Source of the DNA: Acidimicrobiales bacterium
GTDB lineage: Bacteria > Actinomycetota > Acidimicrobiia > Acidimicrobiales > Aldehydirespiratoraceae
DNA length: 32,315 nucleotides
Reading direction: 5' to 3'
Assembly: GCA_029247365.1 (NCBI GenBank)
Contig: JAQWLJ010000054.1
Location: 1 to 32,315 of the forward strand
Shown: positions 15,756 to 23,581 of the stretch, piece by piece
How positions within the stretch are numbered: the stretch's first letter is position 1
How the letters are laid out: every line of letters starts with the position of its first letter
Program-made: the position numbers and the translations under genes
Notes under the pieces: model-generated
Seen by the model: only the letters and a program-made list of their open reading frames with translations
Told to the model about the DNA's origin: nothing
The model's database searches: none

Positions 15756-16250
15756 TCAGACGAAGTCGCCGGCGGCCGACCGGAGCTCGTGGATGGCCTT
15801 GTTGGTCGCCGCACGCGAGCGTCCGCCCATGCCCGCGACGCCGAAGTCGATGTCGGCTAGCGCGGCCGCACCACGCTCGGCTCGCCGGCGACCTGCGGCC
15901 GTCAGCACGGCGAAGGTTGTCCGCCGATCGGTCGGGTGCGGTTCGCGGCGGACGTAGCCATCGGCTTCAAGTCGATTGACGGTGTTGGTGACACTGGCCG
16001 GATGCACCTGCAGTCGGTCGCCGACCTTGCCGAGTGGCAGCCTGCCCTCCTTGGTGAACGAAAGCAGCGCCAGCACCTCGAAGCGACTGAAGTTCAAGCT
16101 GACCGGCGCGAGGGCGGCGTCGATTCGGCCGGTGAGGATCTGATGGGCTCGGGTGATCGAGGTGGCAGCGGTCATCGCGTCGACCGCACCCCAGCCGGCG
16201 GAGCGCCAGTTCTCGGCCGCTTCCTCGATGGGGTCGAACTCGAGGGCCAT
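15756..16250 (-). CDS. MarR-family transcriptional regulator
   Basis: A 164-residue winged-helix repressor. The recognition region (LPLGKVGDRLQVHPASVTNT) and the wing (VRREPHPTDRRTTFAVLT) with its conserved D-R-R are clear, flanked by dimerisation helices. MarR proteins usually repress a divergent operon until an acyl-CoA or aromatic ligand binds. The ATG at 16250 is supported by TAGGGT ending 7 nt upstream (leaderless). A near-perfect palindrome at 16270-16291 lies between it and the divergent mutase operon, so control of that operon and of itself is likely, with a CoA ester a reasonable ligand guess. Confidence 0.9.
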   Translation of the reverse strand: MALEFDPIEEAAENWRSAGWGAVDAMTAATSITRAHQILTGRIDAALAPVSLNFSRFEVLALLSFTKEGRLPLGKVGDRLQVHPASVTNTVNRLEADGYVRREPHPTDRRTTFAVLTAAGRRRAERGAAALADIDFGVAGMGGRSRAATNKAIHELRSAAGDFV

Positions 16251-16257
16251 GTGCAGT

Positions 16258-16263
16258 ACCCTA
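16258..16263 (-). promoter_or_regulatory. -10 box of marR (leaderless)
   Basis: TAGGGT on the minus strand ends 7 nt before the marR ATG at 16250. The palindromic operator at 16270-16291 covers the -35 zone of this promoter, giving a direct way to self-repress. Confidence 0.5.
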
Positions 16264-16269
16264 CGACCA

Positions 16270-16291
16270 AATACTTGGACGTCAAAGTATT
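16270..16291. promoter_or_regulatory. Palindromic MarR operator of the mutase operon
   Basis: A 22-bp inverted repeat with arms AATACTTGGAC and GTCAAAGTATT: ten of eleven symmetric positions pair, the exception being 16277/16284. Two further GC pairs lie outside it (16267-16268 with 16293-16294). Size and symmetry fit a MarR dimer site. It lies between divergent marR (16250) and the mutase gene (16304), about 12 nt before the mutase start and just left of its GGAG ribosome site. Confidence 0.75.
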
Positions 16292-16303
16292 CGGAGATCT
16301 GAC

Positions 16304-17929
16304 ATGACCGACCAGAAAAGGTGGCAGGAGCAGCACGACGCAACCCAGCTGCGGGACGTGCCATTCGAGACGATGTCGGGGGTACCCGTCGATCCCGTCT
16401 ACGGTGACGGGCCGCTCCCCGGGCAGTACCCCTACACCCGTGGTCTCCATGCGGCCGGGTATCGGTCGCGCCTTTGGACGATGCGGATGTTTGCCGGGTT
16501 CGGAACCGCCGAAGACACCAATACGCGGTTCAAAGAGATTCTCCGCAACGGCGGCACCGGTCTCTCGACCGCCTTCGACATGCCCACCCTGATGGGTTAC
16601 GACTCCGACTCGCCGTGGGCGTTCGGCGAGGTCGGCCGCGCCGGCGTCGCCGTCGACACGCTGCGCGACATGGAAGACCTCTACGCCGACATTGACCTCG
16701 GGACGGTCTCGACCTCAATGACGATCAACGGGCCGGCCGCTGCGGTGCTCGCCATGTACATCGCCGTCGGCGAAAAGACGGGTGTCGCCAAAACCGACCT
16801 TGCCGGAACGATCCAGAACGACATCTTGAAGGAATACCAGGCGCAAAAGGAGTACATCTATCCACCGCGCCAGAGCATGCGGATCGTCACCGACATGATC
16901 CGCTACACCTCCGCGGAAATGCCGAAATGGCACCCCGTATCAATCTCCGGCTACCACATCCGCGAGGCGGGCTCGACAGCCGCTCAGGAACTCGCCTTCA
17001 CGCTCGCCAATGGGTTCGCCTATGTCGAAGCTGCAGTCGCCGAGGGACAGGACGTCAACCAGTTCGGCCGACGCCTCTCCTTCTTCTTCAATGCCCACGC
17101 CGACTTTTTCGAAGAGATCGGTAAGTTCCGCGCCGCCCGTCGTATCTGGGCCCGCTGGATGAAGGAGCGCTACGGCGCCACCGACGAGCGGGCGATGATG
17201 TGCCGCTTCCACACCCAGACCGCGGGCGTGTCGCTCACCGCCCAACAGCCCGAGAACAACATTGCCCGCGTTGCCATTCAGGCGCTCTCGGCTGCACTCG
17301 GCGGCACGCAGTCGCTCCACACCGACTCGTTCGACGAAGCGCTCGCCCTCCCCTCCGAGAAGGCGGCCCGTATTGCGCTTCGCACACAGCAGATCGTCGC
17401 CCACGAAACGGGGGTGACGATCGTGGCCGACCCACTCGGCGGCGCGCCGTACGTCGAGTGGATGACCGACGAGATGGAACGCCAGGCCGAGGCGGTCTTC
17501 GCCCATCTCGACGAGTTGGGAGATGGCTCGATCCTCGAAGGCGTCTATGCCGGCATCGAGAACGGATACTTCGTCGGCGAGATCGCCGACGCCGCCTACC
17601 GCTTCGAGCGCGAGGTGAACGCCGATCGCCGGATCATCGTCGGTGTCAACGACTTCATCGAAGGCAACGAGGGCAACGAGACCAACCTGCTGCGTATCGA
17701 CTCGACTACCGAGGAGCTCCAGCGAAAGCGCCTCGAAACCGTAAAGCACGAGCGCGAATCGGCTGCGGTGGAAGCGACGCTTGCTGCGCTTCGTCGTGCT
17801 GCGGACGATTCGACGGTCAATCTGATGCCACCAATCATCGACGCGGTGAAGGCCTACGCGACCGAGGAAGAGATCAGCAACGCCATGCGCGATGTGTTCG
17901 GCACCTACGTGGAGCAGGCAATCGTATGA
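16304..17929 (+). CDS. icmA: Acyl-CoA mutase large subunit, isobutyryl-CoA mutase-like
   Basis: A 541-residue (beta/alpha)8 acyl-CoA mutase large subunit without a B12 domain. Two residues set specificity in the family: methylmalonyl-CoA mutase has Tyr89 and Arg207, isobutyryl-CoA mutase Phe80 and Gln198. Here they are F63 (RMFAGFG) and Q181 (EYQAQKEY), with the same 118-residue spacing. A90 (LSTAFD) also matches the isobutyryl rather than the 2-hydroxyisobutyryl enzyme. Y217 and H218 (SISGYHIREAG) are the conserved radical-site pair. It should interconvert isobutyryl-CoA and n-butyryl-CoA with the B12 subunit next door. GGAG lies 7 nt before the ATG. The stop overlaps the next start by 4 nt. 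Confidence 0.88.
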   Translation: MTDQKRWQEQHDATQLRDVPFETMSGVPVDPVYGDGPLPGQYPYTRGLHAAGYRSRLWTMRMFAGFGTAEDTNTRFKEILRNGGTGLSTAFDMPTLMGYDSDSPWAFGEVGRAGVAVDTLRDMEDLYADIDLGTVSTSMTINGPAAAVLAMYIAVGEKTGVAKTDLAGTIQNDILKEYQAQKEYIYPPRQSMRIVTDMIRYTSAEMPKWHPVSISGYHIREAGSTAAQELAFTLANGFAYVEAAVAEGQDVNQFGRRLSFFFNAHADFFEEIGKFRAARRIWARWMKERYGATDERAMMCRFHTQTAGVSLTAQQPENNIARVAIQALSAALGGTQSLHTDSFDEALALPSEKAARIALRTQQIVAHETGVTIVADPLGGAPYVEWMTDEMERQAEAVFAHLDELGDGSILEGVYAGIENGYFVGEIADAAYRFEREVNADRRIIVGVNDFIEGNEGNETNLLRIDSTTEELQRKRLETVKHERESAAVEATLAALRRAADDSTVNLMPPIIDAVKAYATEEEISNAMRDVFGTYVEQAIV

Positions 17930-18324
17930 GCAACGCACCTGTCACCCGAGTCGTCCTCGCCAAGCTCGGCCTCGATGGCCACGACCGCGGCATCAAGGTC
18001 GTCGCTCGTATTCTGCGCGACGCCGGCATGGAGGTCATCTACCTCGGCCTTCGCCAAACCACTGCGTCGATCGTTGCCGCCGCCGAGGAAGAGGACGCCG
18101 ATGCGATCGGCCTGTCGATGCACAACGCCGGCCATCTCGCCCTCGCTCCGGCGATGATCGCCGCGCTCGCCGAAGCCGACCTCGCCATTCCGCTGATCAT
18201 CGGCGGCATCGTCCCCGAGCAGGACGTCGCGGTACTCGAAGAGGCGGGTGTCGCCGCGATTCTCGGCCCCGGCGCAGCGGCCGAAGAAGTTGTGGCCGCC
18301 GTTCGCGGCGCCGTTTCAGCGTGA
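17926..18324 (+). CDS. icmB: Acyl-CoA mutase small (B12-binding) subunit
   Basis: A 132-residue Rossmann-like cobalamin-binding protein. The DxHxxG motif (D17, H19, G22 in LDGHDRG) gives the lower axial His for adenosylcobalamin. LSMHNAGH and GGIVPEQD match the Ser/Thr loop and GG loop that hold the nucleotide tail. This domain is normally the C-terminus of methylmalonyl-CoA mutase; a separate small subunit is the arrangement of isobutyryl-CoA mutase in streptomycetes. The ATG overlaps the large subunit stop (ATGA), and the stop overlaps the GTG of the meaB-like gene, so the three are translationally coupled. Confidence 0.9.
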   Translation: MSNAPVTRVVLAKLGLDGHDRGIKVVARILRDAGMEVIYLGLRQTTASIVAAAEEEDADAIGLSMHNAGHLALAPAMIAALAEADLAIPLIIGGIVPEQDVAVLEEAGVAAILGPGAAAEEVVAAVRGAVSA

Positions 18325-19265
18325 GCGTCAGAAACCTCTCACCCGCCGACCTGGTCGAGCGAGCGCGACGAGGTGACCGCCGAGCGATCGGCCGGATGCT
18401 CACGCTGATCGAACGGGGCGGCGAAATCGCCGACGAGATCACCGAACTGACGCACCCAGCAGCGAAGGGGGCCCACGTGGTCGGTATCACCGGGGCACCC
18501 GGCGCCGGCAAGTCGACACTGACCGGACGACTGATCCGCCATCTCCTAACGCTCGGCTTACGACCGGCCGTCCTGGCGGTCGACCCATCCTCACCACTCA
18601 CGGGCGGCGCCATTCTTGGCGACCGGGTCCGCATGGACGACGTGGCCAGCGATGGTGGGTTCATTCGCTCCGTCGCCACCCGCGGTCATGCCGGCGGGCT
18701 GGCCCTGTCGGTGCCGGGTTCGGTACGCGCCTTCGATGCGTGTGGCTTCGATCCGGTATTGATCGAGACGGTCGGCGTCGGGCAGGTTGAGGTCGATATC
18801 GCGGGTGCAGCCGACACGACCGTCGTCGTGGTCAACCCCGGTTGGGGCGATGCCGTCCAAGCGAACAAGGCCGGCCTGCTCGAGGTCGCCGATGTTTTCG
18901 TCATCAACAAGGCCGATCGCGACGGCACCAACGACACTCGCCGCGACCTCGAACTGATGCTCGACCTCAGCCACGTCAGCGGCCACGAGGACACCTCGGG
19001 CTATCGGCCGCCAATCATTTTGACGACGGCCACCGACGGTCACGGCGTGGAAGCGGTGTGGGATGCCGTCATCGCCCACCGCGCCCACCTCGAGTCCACC
19101 AACGGCCTCGAGCGTCGCCGAGCGAACCGGTTCCGCCACGAGGTTCGCATCCGACTCGGCACGCGAGTCGAGACGTCGATCGCTGCAGTCACCGCCGACC
19201 TCGAACCCGACGGCCGCTCGCCTGCAGCGGTAGCGATCGAACTGGCCACGCGTCTTCTGGCCTGA
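18321..19265 (+). CDS. meaB: MeaB/ArgK-family G-protein chaperone of the B12 mutase
   Basis: A 314-residue P-loop GTPase. Walker A GAPGAGKST is at 58-66, the G3 region ETVGVGQ at 149-155 and the G4 motif NKAD at 196-199. The family signature DPSSPLTGGAILGDRVRM is present. MeaB-type proteins gate cofactor loading and protect the mutase from inactivation. The GTG start at 18321 overlaps the stop of the B12 subunit (GTGA); no ATG nearby would keep the conserved N-terminal helix. Its place as third gene of the mutase operon confirms that the mutase is the client. Confidence 0.93.
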   Translation: MSVRNLSPADLVERARRGDRRAIGRMLTLIERGGEIADEITELTHPAAKGAHVVGITGAPGAGKSTLTGRLIRHLLTLGLRPAVLAVDPSSPLTGGAILGDRVRMDDVASDGGFIRSVATRGHAGGLALSVPGSVRAFDACGFDPVLIETVGVGQVEVDIAGAADTTVVVVNPGWGDAVQANKAGLLEVADVFVINKADRDGTNDTRRDLELMLDLSHVSGHEDTSGYRPPIILTTATDGHGVEAVWDAVIAHRAHLESTNGLERRRANRFRHEVRIRLGTRVETSIAAVTADLEPDGRSPAAVAIELATRLLA

Positions 19266-19280
19266 CCCGGGCCTCAGACC

Positions 19281-19286
19281 TAGGGT
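19281..19286 (+). promoter_or_regulatory. -10 box of the second SDR gene (leaderless)
   Basis: TAGGGT ends 7 nt before the ATG at 19294. It suggests that the SDR and crotonase genes form their own unit although they lie only 28 bp after meaB. Confidence 0.5.
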
Positions 19287-19293
19287 CACGGCC

Positions 19294-20022
19294 ATGGGAC
19301 GACTCGACGGCAAGCACGTACTGATCACGGGCGGCGCCCGCGGCATGGGAGCGGCCGAGGCCGCGCTCTTTGTCGGCGAAGGCGCAACGGTGTGCATCGC
19401 CGACATCCTCGCCGAGGAGGGCGAGGCCACCGCCGAGGCGCTCGGCGATGCTGCCAACTACCACCACCTCGACGTCCGCGACGCCACCGCCTGGGCCAAG
19501 ACAGTCGACAACTGCCTCGCCAAGTACGGGAAGATCGACTGCCTCCTCAACAACGCCGGCGTGTATCGCGAGGGCAATCTCGAGACGACCACGGCGGAGG
19601 ACTGGGACTTCCAGATTGGGATCAACCAGACCGGTGTCCTGCTCGGCATGCAGGCGGTTTCGCCGTCGATGCGCGAGCAGCAACGGGGCAGCATTGTGAA
19701 CATCTCGTCGATTGCGGGCCTGATGGGGACGCAGAACTGCATCGGCTACGGCGCCTCCAAGTGGGCGGTCCGGGGCATGACCAAGAGTGCCGCCAAGGAG
19801 CTTGCGCCATTCAACGTACGCGTCAACTCAATCCACCCTGGGCTGATCGAGACCGACATGCTGCCGCTCGTCGGGCCGCCGGAAATGATGGGCCCGATGG
19901 TACCCATGGGTCGTACCGCAGACGCTGACGAAGTCGCCGACACCGCGCTGTTTCTTGCATCCGACGACTCGAAGTACACAACGGGCACCGAGTTCGTCGT
20001 CGATGGCGGTTTCACCGCATGA
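19294..20022 (+). CDS. SDR-family oxidoreductase (3-hydroxysteroid/acyl dehydrogenase-like)
   Basis: A 242-residue classical SDR with TGGARGMG at 12-19, NNAG at 86-89 and the catalytic set N111, S139, Y152 and K156. D37 after the second strand (CIADI) favours NAD(H). The C-terminus ends VDGGFTA, as usual. The closest familiar members are 3-alpha(20-beta)-hydroxysteroid and 3-hydroxyacyl-type dehydrogenases, but no substrate can be assigned. The stop overlaps the start of the crotonase gene by 4 nt, so the pair may perform the hydration and oxidation steps of one degradation route. Confidence 0.9.
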   Translation: MGRLDGKHVLITGGARGMGAAEAALFVGEGATVCIADILAEEGEATAEALGDAANYHHLDVRDATAWAKTVDNCLAKYGKIDCLLNNAGVYREGNLETTTAEDWDFQIGINQTGVLLGMQAVSPSMREQQRGSIVNISSIAGLMGTQNCIGYGASKWAVRGMTKSAAKELAPFNVRVNSIHPGLIETDMLPLVGPPEMMGPMVPMGRTADADEVADTALFLASDDSKYTTGTEFVVDGGFTA

Positions 20023-20849
20023 CCGACTGGACTCGGGTCCGGTATGACCAACCGGCCGAGCGGGTCGCCCGCATCACCCTCGCCCGGCCCGAGGCGGCCA
20101 ATGCGCAGGACTACCTCATGTTGTCGGAGCTCAACGAGGCGTTCGACAGGGCAGCGCAAGACGACGACATTCGCGTCATCGTCCTCGCCGCCGACGGCAA
20201 GCACTTCTCGTCGGGGCACGACCTGCGCGACGACCCAGTAATGGCCGACGTTGCACCCGTTGGCACGCAGTGCCACTTCGCAGCCGAAGGCGCCGAGGGC
20301 TACATGGCCCGAGAGGCCGAGATGTACGTCGGGCTCTGCTGGCGGTGGCGCAACATCGCAAAGCCGACGATCGCATCGGTGCAGGGCAAGGTCATCGCCG
20401 GTGGTCTCATGCTCGTATGGCCGATGGACATGATTGTGTGCAGCGACGACGCGACGTTCTCGGATCCTGTCGTCGCCTTCGGTGTCAACGGCCATGAGTA
20501 TTTCGTGCACCCCTACGAAGCCGGCCAGCGCCTCGCAAAGGACATGCTCTTCACCGGCCGAGCGATCGGGGCCGACGAGGCATTACAGCACGGCATGGTC
20601 AACCGGGTCGTCGCCCGCGATGACCTCGAAGCAGAGACACTCGCACTCGCGTCGCACATTGCGAAGCGACCCATGTTCGGCCTCACCCTCGCCAAGCAGT
20701 CGGTCAACAACTCGATGGACGCGATGGGCATGTACACCTCGATCCAATCGGCATTCGGTCTGCACCATGTGGGCCACAACCACAACCGTCTTGTTCACGG
20801 TGGCCTTGTGGATCCCGATGGCGTTCAGGTCATCCGCAGCGAGGCGTAG
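20019..20849 (+). CDS. Crotonase-family (enoyl-CoA hydratase/isomerase) protein lacking the hydratase Glu pair
   Basis: A 276-residue crotonase. The CoA/oxyanion segments are present: ADGKHFSSGHDL (about 59-70) and QGKVIAGGLML (about 122-132). In enoyl-CoA hydratase two Glu (rat E144 and E164) activate water; the matching places here read G-G-L-M-L and SDPVVAFG, with no Glu at either. It is therefore unlikely to be a standard hydratase; isomerase, hydrolase, decarboxylase or another crotonase chemistry is possible. E and H in VNGHEYFVH just downstream could serve instead. The ATG overlaps the SDR stop. It converges with the formate dehydrogenase operon. Confidence 0.85.
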   Translation: MTDWTRVRYDQPAERVARITLARPEAANAQDYLMLSELNEAFDRAAQDDDIRVIVLAADGKHFSSGHDLRDDPVMADVAPVGTQCHFAAEGAEGYMAREAEMYVGLCWRWRNIAKPTIASVQGKVIAGGLMLVWPMDMIVCSDDATFSDPVVAFGVNGHEYFVHPYEAGQRLAKDMLFTGRAIGADEALQHGMVNRVVARDDLEAETLALASHIAKRPMFGLTLAKQSVNNSMDAMGMYTSIQSAFGLHHVGHNHNRLVHGGLVDPDGVQVIRSEA

Positions 20850-20915
20850 GCGACGTCCGCCCGGCATGCCACGCCGCAGCGAACCCGGTCGTGCAGCCCA
20901 ACGGCGAATGGCGCG

Positions 20916-21803
20916 CTACTGCTTTCGGGTCGGCGGGTCGAGAGGCTGCACGTACTGCCAGCCGAATCGGCCCTTGATGCAGAGCATGCCGCTGGTAACC
21001 GAGTGGTCGGCCGGCGACGTGACCTTCACGATCTTGTCGTCCTGCGTGTGGAGCTCGAGGTTGCAACCCACACCACAGTACGAGCACACCGTGCGAGTGA
21101 CGTCCTGGTCATCGGGGCGCCAGTCGTCGGCCTCGCGCAGGTCGTACTCGGTCTTGAACTGGATGGCCCCGGTCGGGCAGACACCGATGCAGTTGCCGCA
21201 GTACACGCAGGCCGAGTCAGGCAGTGTCACGTCGAACTCGGTGGAAATCCGGGCGTCGAACCCACGACCACTAATAGCGATCGCGTAGGTGTGCTGCGCA
21301 TCATCGCCGCACGCCTCAACGCACTTGTAACAAAGCACGCAACGGTCGTAGTCCCGGATGTAGAGGTTGTCCTGGATCTTCGGCGCCTCGCCCATCTTCA
21401 GCGCCGGCAGGTCGTACTGGTCGTAGCGGCCGGTGTCGGACCCGTAGTGCTCTATCCACTTCTCGAGCTCAGGCGCCTGGTCAAGGTTGACCCCCGAACC
21501 GAGGAACTCGAGCACCATCTTGCGGCTGTGCTTGACCCGATCGGAGTCGGTCTCGACAACCATCCCCTCTTCGGCGGGACGGGCGCACGAAGGCACGAGA
21601 GCGCGCTGGCCTTCGACCTCCACGACGCACACGCGGCACACGTTGACCGGGGTGAGGTTCTCGGCCCAGCACAAGGTCGGCGTATCGATGCCGGCCGACT
21701 CGCACGCCTTGTGGATCGAGGTGCCCGCTGGGACCTCGACGGCCTCACCGTCGATGGTGAGCGAAACGCTGGTTTCGACCGGTGTCTCAAAGGTCGCAGT
21801 CAC
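20916..21803 (-). CDS. Formate dehydrogenase Fe-S subunit (split-off N-terminal half of alpha)
   Basis: A 295-residue multi-cluster Fe-S protein equal to the N-terminal half of an NAD-linked formate dehydrogenase alpha chain. A plant-type [2Fe-2S] site (C45, C56, C59, C73) comes first. The HxxxCxxC cluster of NuoG is absent. Two [4Fe-4S] ferredoxin motifs follow (C155/158/161/165 and C199/202/205/209). The [4Fe-4S] motif that normally opens the molybdopterin domain is last (C240, C243, C247, C275) and carries K277, the counterpart of E. coli FdhF K44. The chain stops just after this, where the molybdenum domain should begin; that domain is the first gene of the operon. The GTG start overlaps the NuoE-NuoF stop (GTGA). 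Confidence 0.9.
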   Translation of the reverse strand: MTATFETPVETSVSLTIDGEAVEVPAGTSIHKACESAGIDTPTLCWAENLTPVNVCRVCVVEVEGQRALVPSCARPAEEGMVVETDSDRVKHSRKMVLEFLGSGVNLDQAPELEKWIEHYGSDTGRYDQYDLPALKMGEAPKIQDNLYIRDYDRCVLCYKCVEACGDDAQHTYAIAISGRGFDARISTEFDVTLPDSACVYCGNCIGVCPTGAIQFKTEYDLREADDWRPDDQDVTRTVCSYCGVGCNLELHTQDDKIVKVTSPADHSVTSGMLCIKGRFGWQYVQPLDPPTRKQ

Positions 21804-23572
21804 GAGGGAACCCCCGGGACGAGGCCCAGTTCGATAGCAGAGTTGATGGCGTTGGTAGCCGTATGACCGAAGCCGCAAATCGAGGCGTCGACCATCACTT
21901 GGGCGATATCGTCGACGAGCTGCCGCCGGTCGGGCGTAAGCGAGCCCTTTTCTTGCAGGACGACCATCGTCTCGTTCTGTCGCACACAGCCGACACGGCA
22001 CGGCACACACTGACCGCATGACTCGTCACGGAAGAACTGTGAGATGCGAACGAGGATGTCGACCATGTCGATCTCGTCGGTGAACGCGAGCACAACACCC
22101 GAGCCAAGGGTGGTGCCGCGCTCGCGGGCGTCTTCGAGGGTGATCGGCATGTCGAGGTACGAGGCATCGACGAACGAGCCGGCTGCGCCACCCATCAGGA
22201 TGGAGTTGAGCTCACCAGAGCCGGTGATGCCGCCAGCCAGTTCGATGACCTCCCCGAGCGTGGTACCAAACTCGACTTCGTAGACGCCGGGCTTTGCGAC
22301 CCTGCCGCTGAGGCACAGCAGCTTGGTGCCAGGCGAGCGTTCGGTGCCTCGGCTGCGATACCCGTCGGCACCGATCTGCACGATCTCGAGCGCGTTGAGC
22401 AGCGTCTCGGGATTGTTGATCGCCGTCGGTTCCTGGAACAGGCCGTGGGTCGTCGGAAACGGTGGCTTGCTGCGCGGCTCACCCCGGAAACCTTCGAGCG
22501 AGGCGAACAGCGCGGTCTCCTCACCGCAGATGTACGCACCCGCACCACGACGGATCTCGATGTTGAACCGGTGCCCGGAGCCCGCTGCGTCATCACCGAG
22601 AAGCCCGGCTTCGAGCGCCTGGTTGATCGCGTTCTGCAGCCGAGCGGTGGCCAGCGGGTACTCGCCACGGATGTAGATCCACCCGTTCTCGGCGCCGGTT
22701 GCAAACCCAGCGACGGTGAGCGACTCGATGACGGCGAACGGATCGTTCTCCATCACGACCCGGTCCTTGAAGGTGCCCGGCTCGGACTCGTCGCAGTTGG
22801 CGACGACATGCTTTGGGCGACCGCGCTCGGCGGCCACCGCACGCCACTTGATACCGGTGGGGAACGCAGCACCGCCGCGGCCGGACAGACCCGAGTCGGC
22901 GACTGCGGTGCACACGGCTTCGGCGCCCATCGCAATGGCGGCGGCAAGCGCGTCGTAACCGCCATGCTCTCGGTACGAGGCGAGCGACGTCGGGTCGACC
23001 TGACCAATCCGCTTCAGCAGGCGCAGCGATTCGTCACCTTGCTGGTGGAACAGTGCGTACGGCTGCTCGTCGGCTTCGACCCTGTCGGGCCCACCGACAC
23101 CCTGGACGAACTCAGCGACCTCGCCGGTGACGTCATTGGCCCGCTCGCACTGCCCGAGACACGGCGACTCGTGCACGTTGACGCCCTGCGCCTTCAGATC
23201 GGCGATCCGTGCGGCCGAGCCGGCGATCTGACACGCAGCGTCGACACACACGTGGGTGACGTCACCAACCTGACTCGGCTCATCGGTTCGGAACAGGTCG
23301 TAGAACGTGGCAACGCCGTAGGCCTCGGCCGGCGGGACCTGCAGTGTCTCGCAGACATGGTTAAGACCACCCGGGCTGATCCAGCCCTTGGCGTTCTGCA
23401 GCGCGTGCAGCGCCGGCAGCAACAGGTGCCGGTGACCGTGACGCTTCGACGTGCCGGCTCGGATGAGCCGCTCACTCTCGCGCACGACAACAAACCGGCC
23501 ACCGAGCGACGCGTCAACCGCAGCGCGCTCGATGTCGTCCGCCGTCTCCTCGGAGATGTACAGATCCGCCAT
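21800..23572 (-). CDS. NuoE-NuoF fusion, NAD(H)-oxidoreductase subunit of formate dehydrogenase
   Basis: A 590-residue fusion. Residues about 1-160 are NuoE-like with the thioredoxin-fold [2Fe-2S] ligands C109, C114, C138 and C142. Residues about 200-590 are NuoF-like: GRGGAAFPTG (231-240) for NADH/FMN, GAGAYICGEETAL for FMN, and the [4Fe-4S] ligands C519, C522, C525 and C566 (SCGQCVPC). It equals the fused FdsG-FdsB part of soluble NAD-dependent formate dehydrogenases and would pass electrons from the Fe-S chain to NAD+. The ATG at 23572 lies 9 nt after the catalytic subunit stop, with AAGG about 8 nt upstream. Genes for membrane subunits of complex I are absent, arguing against a respiratory Nuo role. 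Confidence 0.92.
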   Translation of the reverse strand: MADLYISEETADDIERAAVDASLGGRFVVVRESERLIRAGTSKRHGHRHLLLPALHALQNAKGWISPGGLNHVCETLQVPPAEAYGVATFYDLFRTDEPSQVGDVTHVCVDAACQIAGSAARIADLKAQGVNVHESPCLGQCERANDVTGEVAEFVQGVGGPDRVEADEQPYALFHQQGDESLRLLKRIGQVDPTSLASYREHGGYDALAAAIAMGAEAVCTAVADSGLSGRGGAAFPTGIKWRAVAAERGRPKHVVANCDESEPGTFKDRVVMENDPFAVIESLTVAGFATGAENGWIYIRGEYPLATARLQNAINQALEAGLLGDDAAGSGHRFNIEIRRGAGAYICGEETALFASLEGFRGEPRSKPPFPTTHGLFQEPTAINNPETLLNALEIVQIGADGYRSRGTERSPGTKLLCLSGRVAKPGVYEVEFGTTLGEVIELAGGITGSGELNSILMGGAAGSFVDASYLDMPITLEDARERGTTLGSGVVLAFTDEIDMVDILVRISQFFRDESCGQCVPCRVGCVRQNETMVVLQEKGSLTPDRRQLVDDIAQVMVDASICGFGHTATNAINSAIELGLVPGVPS

Positions 23573-23581
23573 TGATCGGCC

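Noticed and set aside
16304-18324. Methylmalonyl-CoA mutase
   Set aside because: The Tyr/Arg pair that binds the methylmalonyl carboxylate is Phe/Gln, as in isobutyryl-CoA mutase.
20916-23572. Part of respiratory complex I (nuoEFG)
   Set aside because: No membrane or other Nuo genes are present, and the partner catalytic protein is a formate dehydrogenase; the Fe-S protein also lacks the NuoG HxxxCxxC cluster.
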